This document shows positions 1 to 6,558 of a stretch of 64,000 bases of DNA, piece after piece (position 1 is the stretch's first letter; every line of letters begins with the position of its first letter). Where the stretch lies: assembly GCF_019331675.1 (NCBI RefSeq), contig NZ_JAHBBJ010000015.1, positions 1 through 64,000 on the forward strand, written 5' to 3'. This DNA comes from Bifidobacterium miconisargentati (GTDB lineage Bacteria; Actinomycetota; Actinomycetes; Actinomycetales; Bifidobacteriaceae). The notes beneath the pieces were generated by a model. It was not told the DNA's origin. It saw only the letters and a list, made by a program, of their open reading frames with translations, and ran no database searches. The position numbers and the translations under genes are program-made.

Positions 1-2
1 TG

Positions 3-452
3 CGCCAGTATGCGCTGGGCCGTCGTCCCGTGTCGATCTTCCGTGACGCGGGCTTGGATCCGAGATTGGTGGGGTATAAGCGTATCGAGCGTGCGTTCGC
101 CCGGTGGAAGCAGGCCGAGCATGAGCCCGCCCTGCCGTGGGAACGGTCGGCGGACGGGACCGTCGCCGGGGTTGCGGATGGTTCTGGCGGGGGCGTGCCG
201 GCCGGTAATGCCCGTGATCGTGGCCCGGCCGGCGCCGGGGGCGTGTCTTCCGCCGGTGCCGCGTCCGTCGCCGGCCGTGGCGTCGTGGACGGTCCTTCGG
301 CGGGCGCCGTCCGTATGGGTGCCGTGCCGTCTCGTGCGGGGCGCGTGGCGGATACGCGTGACGTGCTGATCACCCAGCAGATCCACTACATCCAATACCT
401 GGAACGCGAACTCGACCGAATGCGCCGACTACTGAACGATGCACAGAAATGA
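3..452 (+). CDS. HTH-domain protein, transposase OrfA-like (5' end outside window)
   Basis: The reading frame is open from base 3 to a TGA at 450-452, so the start lies upstream of the window. The visible N-terminal part carries a helix-turn-helix-type segment containing IFRDAGLDPRLVGYKRIE and an FARWK tail, typical of small transposase OrfA-like HTH proteins. An Ala/Gly/Val-rich linker of about 80 residues follows, then a charged coiled-coil-like tail (ITQQIHYIQYLERELDRMRR). The interrupted gene at 43647-44366 has the same three-part plan, so the two are paralogues. A tRNA-3'-end-like fragment and a terminator lie within 160 bases downstream. No transposase OrfB is visible, so a DNA-binding regulator is as likely as a transposase subunit. 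Confidence 0.6.
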   Translation, partial: RQYALGRRPVSIFRDAGLDPRLVGYKRIERAFARWKQAEHEPALPWERSADGTVAGVADGSGGGVPAGNARDRGPAGAGGVSSAGAASVAGRGVVDGPSAGAVRMGAVPSRAGRVADTRDVLITQQIHYIQYLERELDRMRRLLNDAQK

Positions 453-555
453 CAACCGCATGCAGGTACGTCCTTAATGCGACACGCCCGGAGGGGCAGT
501 TTTAGGGGCATGATTTTGAAAAGGCCTAATAAATGGCGTTATTTCAACCTTGCCT

Positions 556-577
556 TTGAATCCCTCTGACTCCGCCA
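556..577 (+). other. tRNA-Ser 3'-end-like fragment (possible att scar)
   Basis: The 22 bases read like the 3' third of a tRNA: T-loop TTTGAAT (555-561), T-stem half CCCTC, acceptor half TGACTCC, discriminator G (typical of tRNA-Ser), then CCA. The bases 5' of the T-loop (TTGCC) cannot pair with CCCTC, and no acceptor 5' half GGAGTCA lies about 90 bases upstream, so this is not a whole tRNA gene. A duplicated tRNA 3' end is the classic scar of a tRNA-targeting integrase. This is an inference; no integrase gene is visible here. Confidence 0.35.
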
Positions 578-579
578 CC

Positions 580-612
580 AAGGGTTTCCGGGAAAACCGG
601 AAACCCTTTTCT
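580..612 (+). terminator. Rho-independent terminator
   Basis: A perfect 12-bp stem (580-591 with 597-608), loop GAAAA, is followed by a short T-rich run. It would end transcription from the HTH gene upstream. It directly follows the tRNA-like fragment, as terminators follow real tRNA genes. Confidence 0.7.
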
Positions 613-655
613 CGTCTTAGAACCGTTGGAACCGTCTGAGACGGCCAGCCATCTC

Positions 656-777
656 TCAAACCCTCACTATGTATGCGGCTGGACGAAGGGTCCGCATACA
701 TAGTGACGTTTCGCATGTCCAAATCCTCACTATGTATGCGAGGGCATGGTTGAAGCGCATACATAGTGAGGGTTTGA
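656..777. repeat. Double-hairpin inverted-repeat element
   Basis: Four copies of TCACTATGTATGCG alternate in orientation. They form one hairpin with a 15-bp stem (664-678/692-706, 13-nt loop) and a second with a 16-bp stem (725-740/756-771, 15-nt loop). The outermost copies extend to a 22-bp perfect inverted repeat (656-677 with 756-777). It could be an operator array, a REP-like element or a MITE. It lies about 100 bases upstream of the membrane protein gene at 879. Confidence 0.75.
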
Positions 778-866
778 ATCGCAGGTTTGAAATGTTTGAA
801 ATGAACGAGGCATGCACGGTGCGTGGCCGTTGGTTGTACCGGCAGAATGCCGATGTCAAGCGGGAA

Positions 867-872
867 TAGCAT
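867..872 (+). promoter_or_regulatory. -10 box of a leaderless promoter
   Basis: TAGCAT lies 6 bases before the ATG at 879, so transcription would start at or next to the start codon. The same TANNNT spacing recurs before several other genes in this window. Confidence 0.5.
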
Positions 873-878
873 GGGCGC

Positions 879-1928
879 ATGGAAGGCCGATACCCCGTCA
901 ACGCTGATGTCGCATCCGATACGTTCGATGCAAACGCTGCGTTCGATGCAAGCGATACGTCCGCTGCAAACGATACGTCCGCCGCGAACGATGCGGTTCA
1001 AGAGCGCGACTGGGCCGTGCTCCGCCGCATACGTGCCAAGGCGCTGATCTGGACGGTCCTGTTCGTCATCGTGCTTGCCGCCGCCGTCCTTGCATGGTCC
1101 GCGCCAAAAGGCACCGCGCTCGCAAAAGCGTATGGGTATCTGGCCATCGCCGCGCTCGCCGTGTTCATCGTCGCCGTCACATACCTGGTGGGTTGGTCGC
1201 GCGGCAGCCGTCAACTGCACGCCGCGAGCGCCGGCGACGAAATCTGGGCGCGATATACCCTCGAAGGTCCGGTCTTCGGCTCGATGGAATGGTGGTGGAC
1301 CAGTCCGCCTATCAACCCCGATCTTCACCGTCGCAAGGTGCTCATCGTCGGCGTACTGATGGCCGTGGTGGCTCTGGTGTTCGCCGCAGGCGGTGTCTGC
1401 GGGGCGTTGTTGTTGCCGAATCTCTTCAGTCGGGTCATGTTCGTGGCGATGGTGATGATCGCCATTCCGCCGCTTGCCACTGCCATCGCCGCGTTCGGTT
1501 TCCTCCATAGTCCGGCGAAGGCCAATCTACGCTGGTTCCTCTACGCGCGACGGTTCTCCTTCTGGTTCACGCTGATCACTGCGGCCATCGTGCTGCTGCT
1601 TTCCGATGATGCCGCGCAAACGACGTCGATGCTCGGTCTGATGGCCGTGATGTGGACGCTTGTCGCCGGCGCAGCTTCGGGCATGAGCAATGCTGCGGAG
1701 ACCTCGCTGATGCGTCGTGGCGCGTTCGCCGAGCAGCGATCCGGCATCGAACGCGACTTGCGGCGCATGGCCGCCGCAAGCCCGCAGACCGCCTTCGACC
1801 CGACGGGCATGGATCAGGTGCGCAAACGCCGCGAGCGCAAGCTTGTCGTTCGATATGCGATCGGCGTTGCGACCTTCATCCTCGTCATCGCCATCGAAGT
1901 GCTGATCAAGCTGCTGCTGGAACGGTGA
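879..1928 (+). CDS. Multi-pass membrane protein of unknown function
   Basis: A 349-residue protein I do not recognise. The first ~45 residues are a soluble low-complexity stretch of near-repeats (DASDTSAANDTSAAND), encoded by related ~15-base units. Hydrophobic segments lie at about residues 57-77, 85-105, 154-180, 185-208, 228-245, 250-268 and at the C-terminus (about 325-345). A charged loop containing RRGAFAEQRSGIERDLRRMA precedes the last segment. There is no recognisable catalytic or transport motif. The ATG at 879 is preferred because a TAGCAT box lies 6 bases upstream. The gene stands alone, with large gaps on both sides. Confidence 0.7.
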   Translation: MEGRYPVNADVASDTFDANAAFDASDTSAANDTSAANDAVQERDWAVLRRIRAKALIWTVLFVIVLAAAVLAWSAPKGTALAKAYGYLAIAALAVFIVAVTYLVGWSRGSRQLHAASAGDEIWARYTLEGPVFGSMEWWWTSPPINPDLHRRKVLIVGVLMAVVALVFAAGGVCGALLLPNLFSRVMFVAMVMIAIPPLATAIAAFGFLHSPAKANLRWFLYARRFSFWFTLITAAIVLLLSDDAAQTTSMLGLMAVMWTLVAGAASGMSNAAETSLMRRGAFAEQRSGIERDLRRMAAASPQTAFDPTGMDQVRKRRERKLVVRYAIGVATFILVIAIEVLIKLLLER

Positions 1929-2438
1929 GGAGTAAGGCCGGGAAAAGAACATCGGAATCATCGGACAGACAGCCGGACGCATCGATAACAAGTCCGATCG
2001 AATCCGGGCGACAAACGAGCGACGATCGAACCGCGACCATGCAAAAACCGAACCCATCGGCCCCGCGCGTTTCCGCATCATACCGCAGTACGGGGGTATT
2101 ACATCACATCCAGAATGTGCGAAACAGAACCTCATCATGCATCCGCTATGAGTAGCGGAGCCGGAGGTACGCCATTGTCCGTCCGCCTCCAATCCATAAC
2201 TCTAGCGGCATCGGGCCGGCGGCACGTCGAAGATGTCACGGCAAATATCGACAAATTGTCGCATATGCAGGCGGGCCCTCCCGGTCCGTTCGGTGGCTCC
2301 CGGCAGCCCGTCCGCAGCCCGTCCGCAGCCCGTCCGCCATGCCCCCGTCGTGCGCAGACGCCGAAACATGCGCGGGCCCGAGACACAACCAGGCGGTAGT
2401 CTGATAGTGAAAGAAGAGCCAATCGAAGGGGAAGTGGC
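1929..2438. other. Intergenic region, 510 bases, with short repeats
   Basis: No convincing gene. It contains a small hairpin (CCGCT/AGCGG around 2147-2160), the palindrome CGACAAATTGTCG near 2250, and three perfect tandem 11-bp copies of GCAGCCCGTCC (2303-2335). Just before the next gene, TAGTCT near 2397 and the purine-rich GAAGGGGAAG supply a likely -10 and ribosome-binding site. Confidence 0.5.
2303..2335. repeat. Three tandem 11-bp repeats
   Basis: GCAGCCCGTCC occurs three times head-to-tail without mismatch, about 100 bases upstream of the capA-like gene. Copy number could vary between strains. Confidence 0.8.
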
Positions 2439-3821
2439 ATGAGTCATATCAAAGGTCGGGGCCAGCATCGCGCAAAGCCCGTAGGGACAGGTGCGTACGG
2501 TGTGACCAACGCGACGATGGCTGTCATCGTCGTGTTCATCGTGGCGCTCGCCGTGGCGTTGGGCGCCGGCATCTGGTTCGCCACCCACGGTTCCGCATCC
2601 CCGAACGCCAACGGCGGTACCGGCGCAAACGCGAGCGCAAGCACCACCATCGAGAAACCCGAGTCCACACCCAAGCCGGTCGCCGAACATCACGGCAACT
2701 CCCCGGACTGTCCGGACACGGACTGCATCGCCATGCTCGTCAACGGCGACTTGCTGTTCCACGAGGGCCTGTGGAGCCACTTCCAAGGTGCCAATCCCAA
2801 TGCCACGGACGGCACCGCCTTCAATTTCGACCCGCTGTTCGCGCCGATGAAGCAGTACATCCAAGCCTCGGACATCGCCGTATGCGAGTTCGAGACGCCG
2901 ATCGCCCAGCGCGGCGGCCCCTACGCCGCATATCCGATCTTCAACATTCCGCCGGAGGTCGCAGATGCGGCCAAGAACGTGGGATACAACGCCTGCACGC
3001 ACGCCACCAACCACTCCTGGGACCAGGGTTCGGACGGCATCGCGCGCCTGTGGGACACGCTTGAGGCGGACGGCATTGCCCAGACCGGCTCGTACAAGAC
3101 CGAGGCCGATTCCGAAAAGCCGCTGGTCATCGATTCGCCCACTGGCGGCGGCAAGCTGGGCCTCGTGACCGGAACCGTCTCGCTCAACGGCATGACCGCC
3201 GACTACGACTGGCAGGTGGACCGCCTGCGCGAGGCCGGCGACCCGAACCACGATTCGGATATCCAGCGTGCGGTGGACAAGGCCAACAAGGCCCGCGAAC
3301 AAGGTGCGGACGTGGTGGCCATCGCCATGCATTCGGTGCAGGAATACCTCGATTACGCCGATTCGTGGCAGGTCTCCGAAGCCCACGAGCTTGCGGACAC
3401 CGGCGCGTTCGACGTGATCTACGGAGCCGGATGCCACTGCGCGCAACCCATCGAGAACTACAACGGCACCTGGATCATCTACGGCCTGGGCAACGCGGTG
3501 ACCGAATCCGCCAACACCCCGGAAACGCTGGTCAACAACCAGGGCGTCACCGCGCGCATCCAATTCGCCGGCAAGAAGGGCGTCAAGGGATCCTGGCGCG
3601 TGAACCGCATCGACTGGGTGCCCACCGCCAACGTGCATCAGGGCAGCTACCAGTGGTGTCCGATCTCCAGCGACCACCCCATAGGCGCTTGTTGGGACGA
3701 GACGTACGACGCGCAGATACGCCAGCGCATCTGGAACGTCATCTACTCGATGGGCGCGGACCAGAACGTGGTGCGCGAGTGGAACATCACCCAGGAGCAG
3801 GCGGCCAAGTCCGCGCGGTAA
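2439..3821 (+). CDS. CapA family protein (metallophosphatase-like fold), membrane-anchored
   Basis: 460 residues. One N-terminal transmembrane anchor (about residues 27-50) is followed by an Ala/Thr/Gly/Asn linker and an extracytoplasmic CapA domain. Family motifs seen: VNGDLLFHEGLW near 105, ASDIAVCEFETPI near 145, THATNHSWDQG near 190, AMHSVQEY near 300 and CHCAQPIENYNGTWIIYGLGN near 335. The family was named from Bacillus capsule/poly-gamma-glutamate synthesis and resembles calcineurin-like phosphoesterases. No capB/capC-like genes are next to it, so a poly-glutamate role is not supported; cell-envelope modification is the safer guess. A purine-rich Shine-Dalgarno sequence precedes the ATG. 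Confidence 0.85.
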   Translation: MSHIKGRGQHRAKPVGTGAYGVTNATMAVIVVFIVALAVALGAGIWFATHGSASPNANGGTGANASASTTIEKPESTPKPVAEHHGNSPDCPDTDCIAMLVNGDLLFHEGLWSHFQGANPNATDGTAFNFDPLFAPMKQYIQASDIAVCEFETPIAQRGGPYAAYPIFNIPPEVADAAKNVGYNACTHATNHSWDQGSDGIARLWDTLEADGIAQTGSYKTEADSEKPLVIDSPTGGGKLGLVTGTVSLNGMTADYDWQVDRLREAGDPNHDSDIQRAVDKANKAREQGADVVAIAMHSVQEYLDYADSWQVSEAHELADTGAFDVIYGAGCHCAQPIENYNGTWIIYGLGNAVTESANTPETLVNNQGVTARIQFAGKKGVKGSWRVNRIDWVPTANVHQGSYQWCPISSDHPIGACWDETYDAQIRQRIWNVIYSMGADQNVVREWNITQEQAAKSAR

Positions 3822-3977
3822 GCGGCCGGTGGCAGGTGCCGACTCCCGGAGGCCGGCGGGTGGCCTGTCCGCCATTGCGTCGGTATCCCGCCGGTCGCGA
3901 TTCCGGCGCATCACAGGATGATGTTCGCATTGCCGCCGAACAGTAGTTGTTCCCGCCCGCTTCTCCCGCCGCCGGCC

Positions 3978-3983
3978 TAATGT
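3978..3983 (+). promoter_or_regulatory. -10 box of a leaderless promoter
   Basis: TAATGT is followed by 7 bases and the ATG at 3991. There is no Shine-Dalgarno sequence. This spacing argues against the upstream in-frame GTG at 3982, which overlaps the box. Confidence 0.5.
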
Positions 3984-3990
3984 GGTGCCC

Positions 3991-5031
3991 ATGACCGAGA
4001 TCTACGAAACCCAGCCCGAACGCACCGACCTCCCGCTCGTGGTGATGCCCGCGATCCTCGATTCGATGGTCGAACCGCTCAAGGCGCAACTGCCCGTACT
4101 CAAGGACGTGGCCCGCGTGCGCCTGTATCTGGACTTCACCGAAGACGCCGACCTCATCGCCGAGCGCACGGCCGACGCGGACGTGATGATCAACGGAGGC
4201 CCGCACCTGTCCGACGACCTGCTGCGCAGACTGTCCGGCGGCGTGCGTGGCGGCGAAGGCGGCAAGGTCGGATGCATCGTCTTCTCCGGCACCGGCGTGG
4301 CCAGCTATATCAACCTCGCCCTCGCACGCGAACTCAGCGTGCGCATCTGCAACGCCGTCCATTACGGCGACAACGCGGTGGCCGAGCATACGTTCGCATT
4401 GCTGCTCGAACTGGTGCGCCACGTCGGCGAACTCAGCAGCGGCGTGAAGTCCGGCGTCTGGGCCAATCCGCACGGAGACGGCCTGCAGCTGGCCGGCCGC
4501 AGGCTCGGCATCATCGGCCTCGGCGGCATCGGCTCCACGGTGGCCCGCATCGCACGGGCCTTCGGCATGGAGGTCGCCGCCTGGCGCACCAGCCAGACGC
4601 CAGCCGAACGGTTCGAGGAATCCGGCGCCACGCCCGTCGACGACCTCAACGAGCTCATCGCCTCCTCGGACGTGGTCTCCGTCCACATGCCGCTTATCGA
4701 CGGGGCCACGCGCGGCCTCATCACCGCGGACAACCTCGCGCACATGAAGCCGGGCACGCTGTTCATCAACACCGCCCGCGCCGAAGTCATCGCCCCCGGC
4801 GCGCTGGTCGCCCGCCTGCAGCAGGGCGACATCCCCGCGGCCCTCGACGTGTACGACCATGAGCCGCTGCCCGCCGACGACCCGCTGCGCGCCATTCCCG
4901 GCATCGTGCTCACCCCGCACGTCGGCTGGCGTACGGACGGCGCGTTCAAGGAACTCACCCGTCAGATGGTCGCGTGCATCGCCGCCTACTTCTCCGGAGA
5001 CGACCTCAACGTCGTCGTCTCCGAGCGCTGA
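3991..5031 (+). CDS. D-isomer-specific 2-hydroxyacid dehydrogenase
   Basis: 346 residues, normal for the family. It catalyses NAD(P)H-linked reduction of a 2-keto acid to a D-2-hydroxy acid; the substrate cannot be read from the sequence. The Rossmann motif LGIIGLGGIGSTVARI lies near residue 171. The catalytic Arg is in NTARAEVI (about 262), the Glu in YDHEPLP (about 290) and the His in LTPHVGWRT (about 308). All three catalytic residues are present, so the enzyme should be active. The start at 3991 follows a TAATGT box; a GTG at 3982 is the alternative. Lactate dehydrogenase, phosphoglycerate dehydrogenase-like or hydroxypyruvate reductase roles are all possible. Confidence 0.88.
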   Translation: MTEIYETQPERTDLPLVVMPAILDSMVEPLKAQLPVLKDVARVRLYLDFTEDADLIAERTADADVMINGGPHLSDDLLRRLSGGVRGGEGGKVGCIVFSGTGVASYINLALARELSVRICNAVHYGDNAVAEHTFALLLELVRHVGELSSGVKSGVWANPHGDGLQLAGRRLGIIGLGGIGSTVARIARAFGMEVAAWRTSQTPAERFEESGATPVDDLNELIASSDVVSVHMPLIDGATRGLITADNLAHMKPGTLFINTARAEVIAPGALVARLQQGDIPAALDVYDHEPLPADDPLRAIPGIVLTPHVGWRTDGAFKELTRQMVACIAAYFSGDDLNVVVSER

Positions 5032-5094
5032 CCGCTCGTCCGCACTCATCGTCACCATCAACCGTCACTACCGCACGCAACGCAACGCACAGCC

Positions 5095-5736
5095 ATGCAG
5101 ACGATCCTCAACACCGCCGACCAGCCCGCGCACGACTCGCTGGTCGAGAAGAAATCCGAATTCATCGGCGACGCCGCGCACGTCGATTCGCTCGACGAGG
5201 CGCTCGCGTTCGTCGCCTCAATCCGCGAACAGCATCCGAAGGCCCGTCACGTGGCGTACGCCGCCGTGTGCGGGGGAGCCGACGGCCGCCTGTCCGAACG
5301 CATGAGCGACGACGGCGAACCTTCCGGCACCGCCGGCAAGCCGATACTCGACGTGCTCAAGCAGTCCGGCACCACCGATTGCGTCATCGCCGTGACCCGC
5401 TACTTTGGCGGCATCCTGCTCGGCTCGGGCGGCCTGGTGCGGGCCTACTCGTCCGCCGCTTCGATGGCGATGAAAACCGCGCGCGTGGCCCGCATCATGA
5501 CCGCGCGACGCTACCGGATCCGCCTCGACTACCCGCAGCTGGCCCGGTTCCAGCAGATCCTCGCGCAGCTTGACGGCCGTCAGGAAGATGAGGAGTATGC
5601 GGCCGACATCCGACTCACCGCCGTGATTCCGGCCGATGCCACCGCACGGTTCGAGGAGCGCGTGCGGGAGACGTTCAACGCCGCCATTACGCCGGAACCG
5701 GTAGATATGGTCAACATCCCCGTCCCCCTTGATTAA
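5095..5736 (+). CDS. YigZ/IMPACT family protein (UPF0029)
   Basis: 213 residues, the usual length. The N-terminal UPF0029 domain is recognisable from KKSEFIGDAAHV, the ARHVAYAAVCGG segment, the SDDGEPSGTAGKPILDVL signature (near residues 77-95) and VTRYFGGILLGSGGLVRAYS (near 103-122). A smaller C-terminal domain follows (about 145-213). Bacterial relatives are cytoplasmic and tied to translation or stress by homology to eukaryotic IMPACT; their biochemical role is unsettled. The next gene starts 10 bases after the stop, but its TAAGCT box suggests independent transcription. Confidence 0.88.
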   Translation: MQTILNTADQPAHDSLVEKKSEFIGDAAHVDSLDEALAFVASIREQHPKARHVAYAAVCGGADGRLSERMSDDGEPSGTAGKPILDVLKQSGTTDCVIAVTRYFGGILLGSGGLVRAYSSAASMAMKTARVARIMTARRYRIRLDYPQLARFQQILAQLDGRQEDEEYAADIRLTAVIPADATARFEERVRETFNAAITPEPVDMVNIPVPLD

Positions 5737-5739
5737 GCT
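5734..5739 (+). promoter_or_regulatory. -10 box of a leaderless promoter
   Basis: TAAGCT overlaps the end of the YigZ-like gene and lies 7 bases before the ATG at 5747. Confidence 0.45.
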
Positions 5740-5746
5740 GGAGCCC

Positions 5747-6400
5747 ATGACCGACGAAACCACCACCGAGCCGCAGGCCGAATCCCAGGAAGCGCAGGAA
5801 GCCAAGGACTTCGAGCCGCTGACCGCCACCTACGAGCGTCTGCGCCACTCCACGGACGCCGCCGAACTGTCCGAGTTCGCGCGCCGCCCGCTGCCGGATC
5901 GCGCCAACCAGGCCGCATTCTCCCGCGCCACCGCACTGCTGGAAGCCGTGGCCGGCAACGCGCACACCCCGGTGGAGGATCGCGTGTTCCTGGCCAGCAC
6001 CATGCCGTTCCCGAACGTGCTCGTCAAGCTGTCCGAAGACCCGGACGACTCCGTGCGTCAGGCCGTGGCCGGCAACGTGGACGACAAGAACTGGCTGGTG
6101 GGCCGCCTGACCAAGGACCCGGTGCCCGCCGTGCGGGATACGGCCCTGAAGAACAAACGCACCAGCTGGAAGATGCGTCTCGAAGGCGCACAGAACCCGG
6201 AAGTGGACGCCGAGACGTTGGACTTCCTCGGCTCCCTCGGCACCACGCTGGAGGAAGGCGCCCCCGCGGTGCTCTCCTCGATGGTGCGCCGTGCCGTGGC
6301 GCTGAATCCCAATACCTCTCAGGATATGCTCGCCAAACTCGCCGAGGACCCCTCGGATGAGGTTCGCCACGCCGTGGAAAGTCGGAAGCGGTCTGCCTGA
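5747..6400 (+). CDS. LRV/HEAT-like repeat protein
   Basis: 217 residues, soluble, acidic N-terminus. At least three helical repeats of leucine-rich-variant/HEAT type are visible: VLVKLSEDPDDSVRQAVAGN, LVGRLTKDPVPAVRDTALKN and MLAKLAEDPSDEVRHAVESR. A degenerate unit around LLEAVAGNAHTPVEDRVFLA comes first. Such repeats form curved helical scaffolds for protein binding; no enzymatic residues are evident. The ATG at 5747 is chosen because a TAAGCT box lies 7 bases before it; an in-frame TTG at 5729 would overlap that box. The binding partner is unknown. Confidence 0.75.
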   Translation: MTDETTTEPQAESQEAQEAKDFEPLTATYERLRHSTDAAELSEFARRPLPDRANQAAFSRATALLEAVAGNAHTPVEDRVFLASTMPFPNVLVKLSEDPDDSVRQAVAGNVDDKNWLVGRLTKDPVPAVRDTALKNKRTSWKMRLEGAQNPEVDAETLDFLGSLGTTLEEGAPAVLSSMVRRAVALNPNTSQDMLAKLAEDPSDEVRHAVESRKRSA

Positions 6401-6546
6401 TCGGGAGACGGATGGAGGCGGCGTGGTACCTGTCTCACGCCAATCGTTCGCCATTCGGACACCGATATGGGGTGTCAGGCCCGGAATATGCCGAATTCCA
6501 CCGCGTTGCTTTGCCTTCAATACGGTGTGGCGCGTCGCTTCGGCGT

Positions 6547-6552
6547 TAGACT
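6547..6552 (+). promoter_or_regulatory. -10 box of a leaderless promoter (malQ)
   Basis: TAGACT lies 6 bases before the malQ ATG at 6559, with no Shine-Dalgarno sequence in between. Confidence 0.55.
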
Positions 6553-6558
6553 GGGGCT

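Larger units (their letters stand above)
453..878. other. Intergenic region, 426 bases
   Basis: No credible gene is seen. It holds the tRNA-like fragment, the terminator, the double-hairpin repeat and, at its right end, a TAGCAT box leading into the next gene. Short ORFs across 656-1047 exist only because of the repeats. Confidence 0.6.

Noticed and set aside
656..777. Possible CRISPR array
   Set aside because: The repeated 14-mer alternates in orientation and the spacers are only 13-19 bases; there are no cas genes. Paired hairpins explain it.
474..1508. A 344-codon minus-strand ORF over the first membrane protein
   Set aside because: It reads through both arms of the inverted repeats and gives a His/Arg/Gly-rich sequence; the plus-strand protein has clear transmembrane segments.
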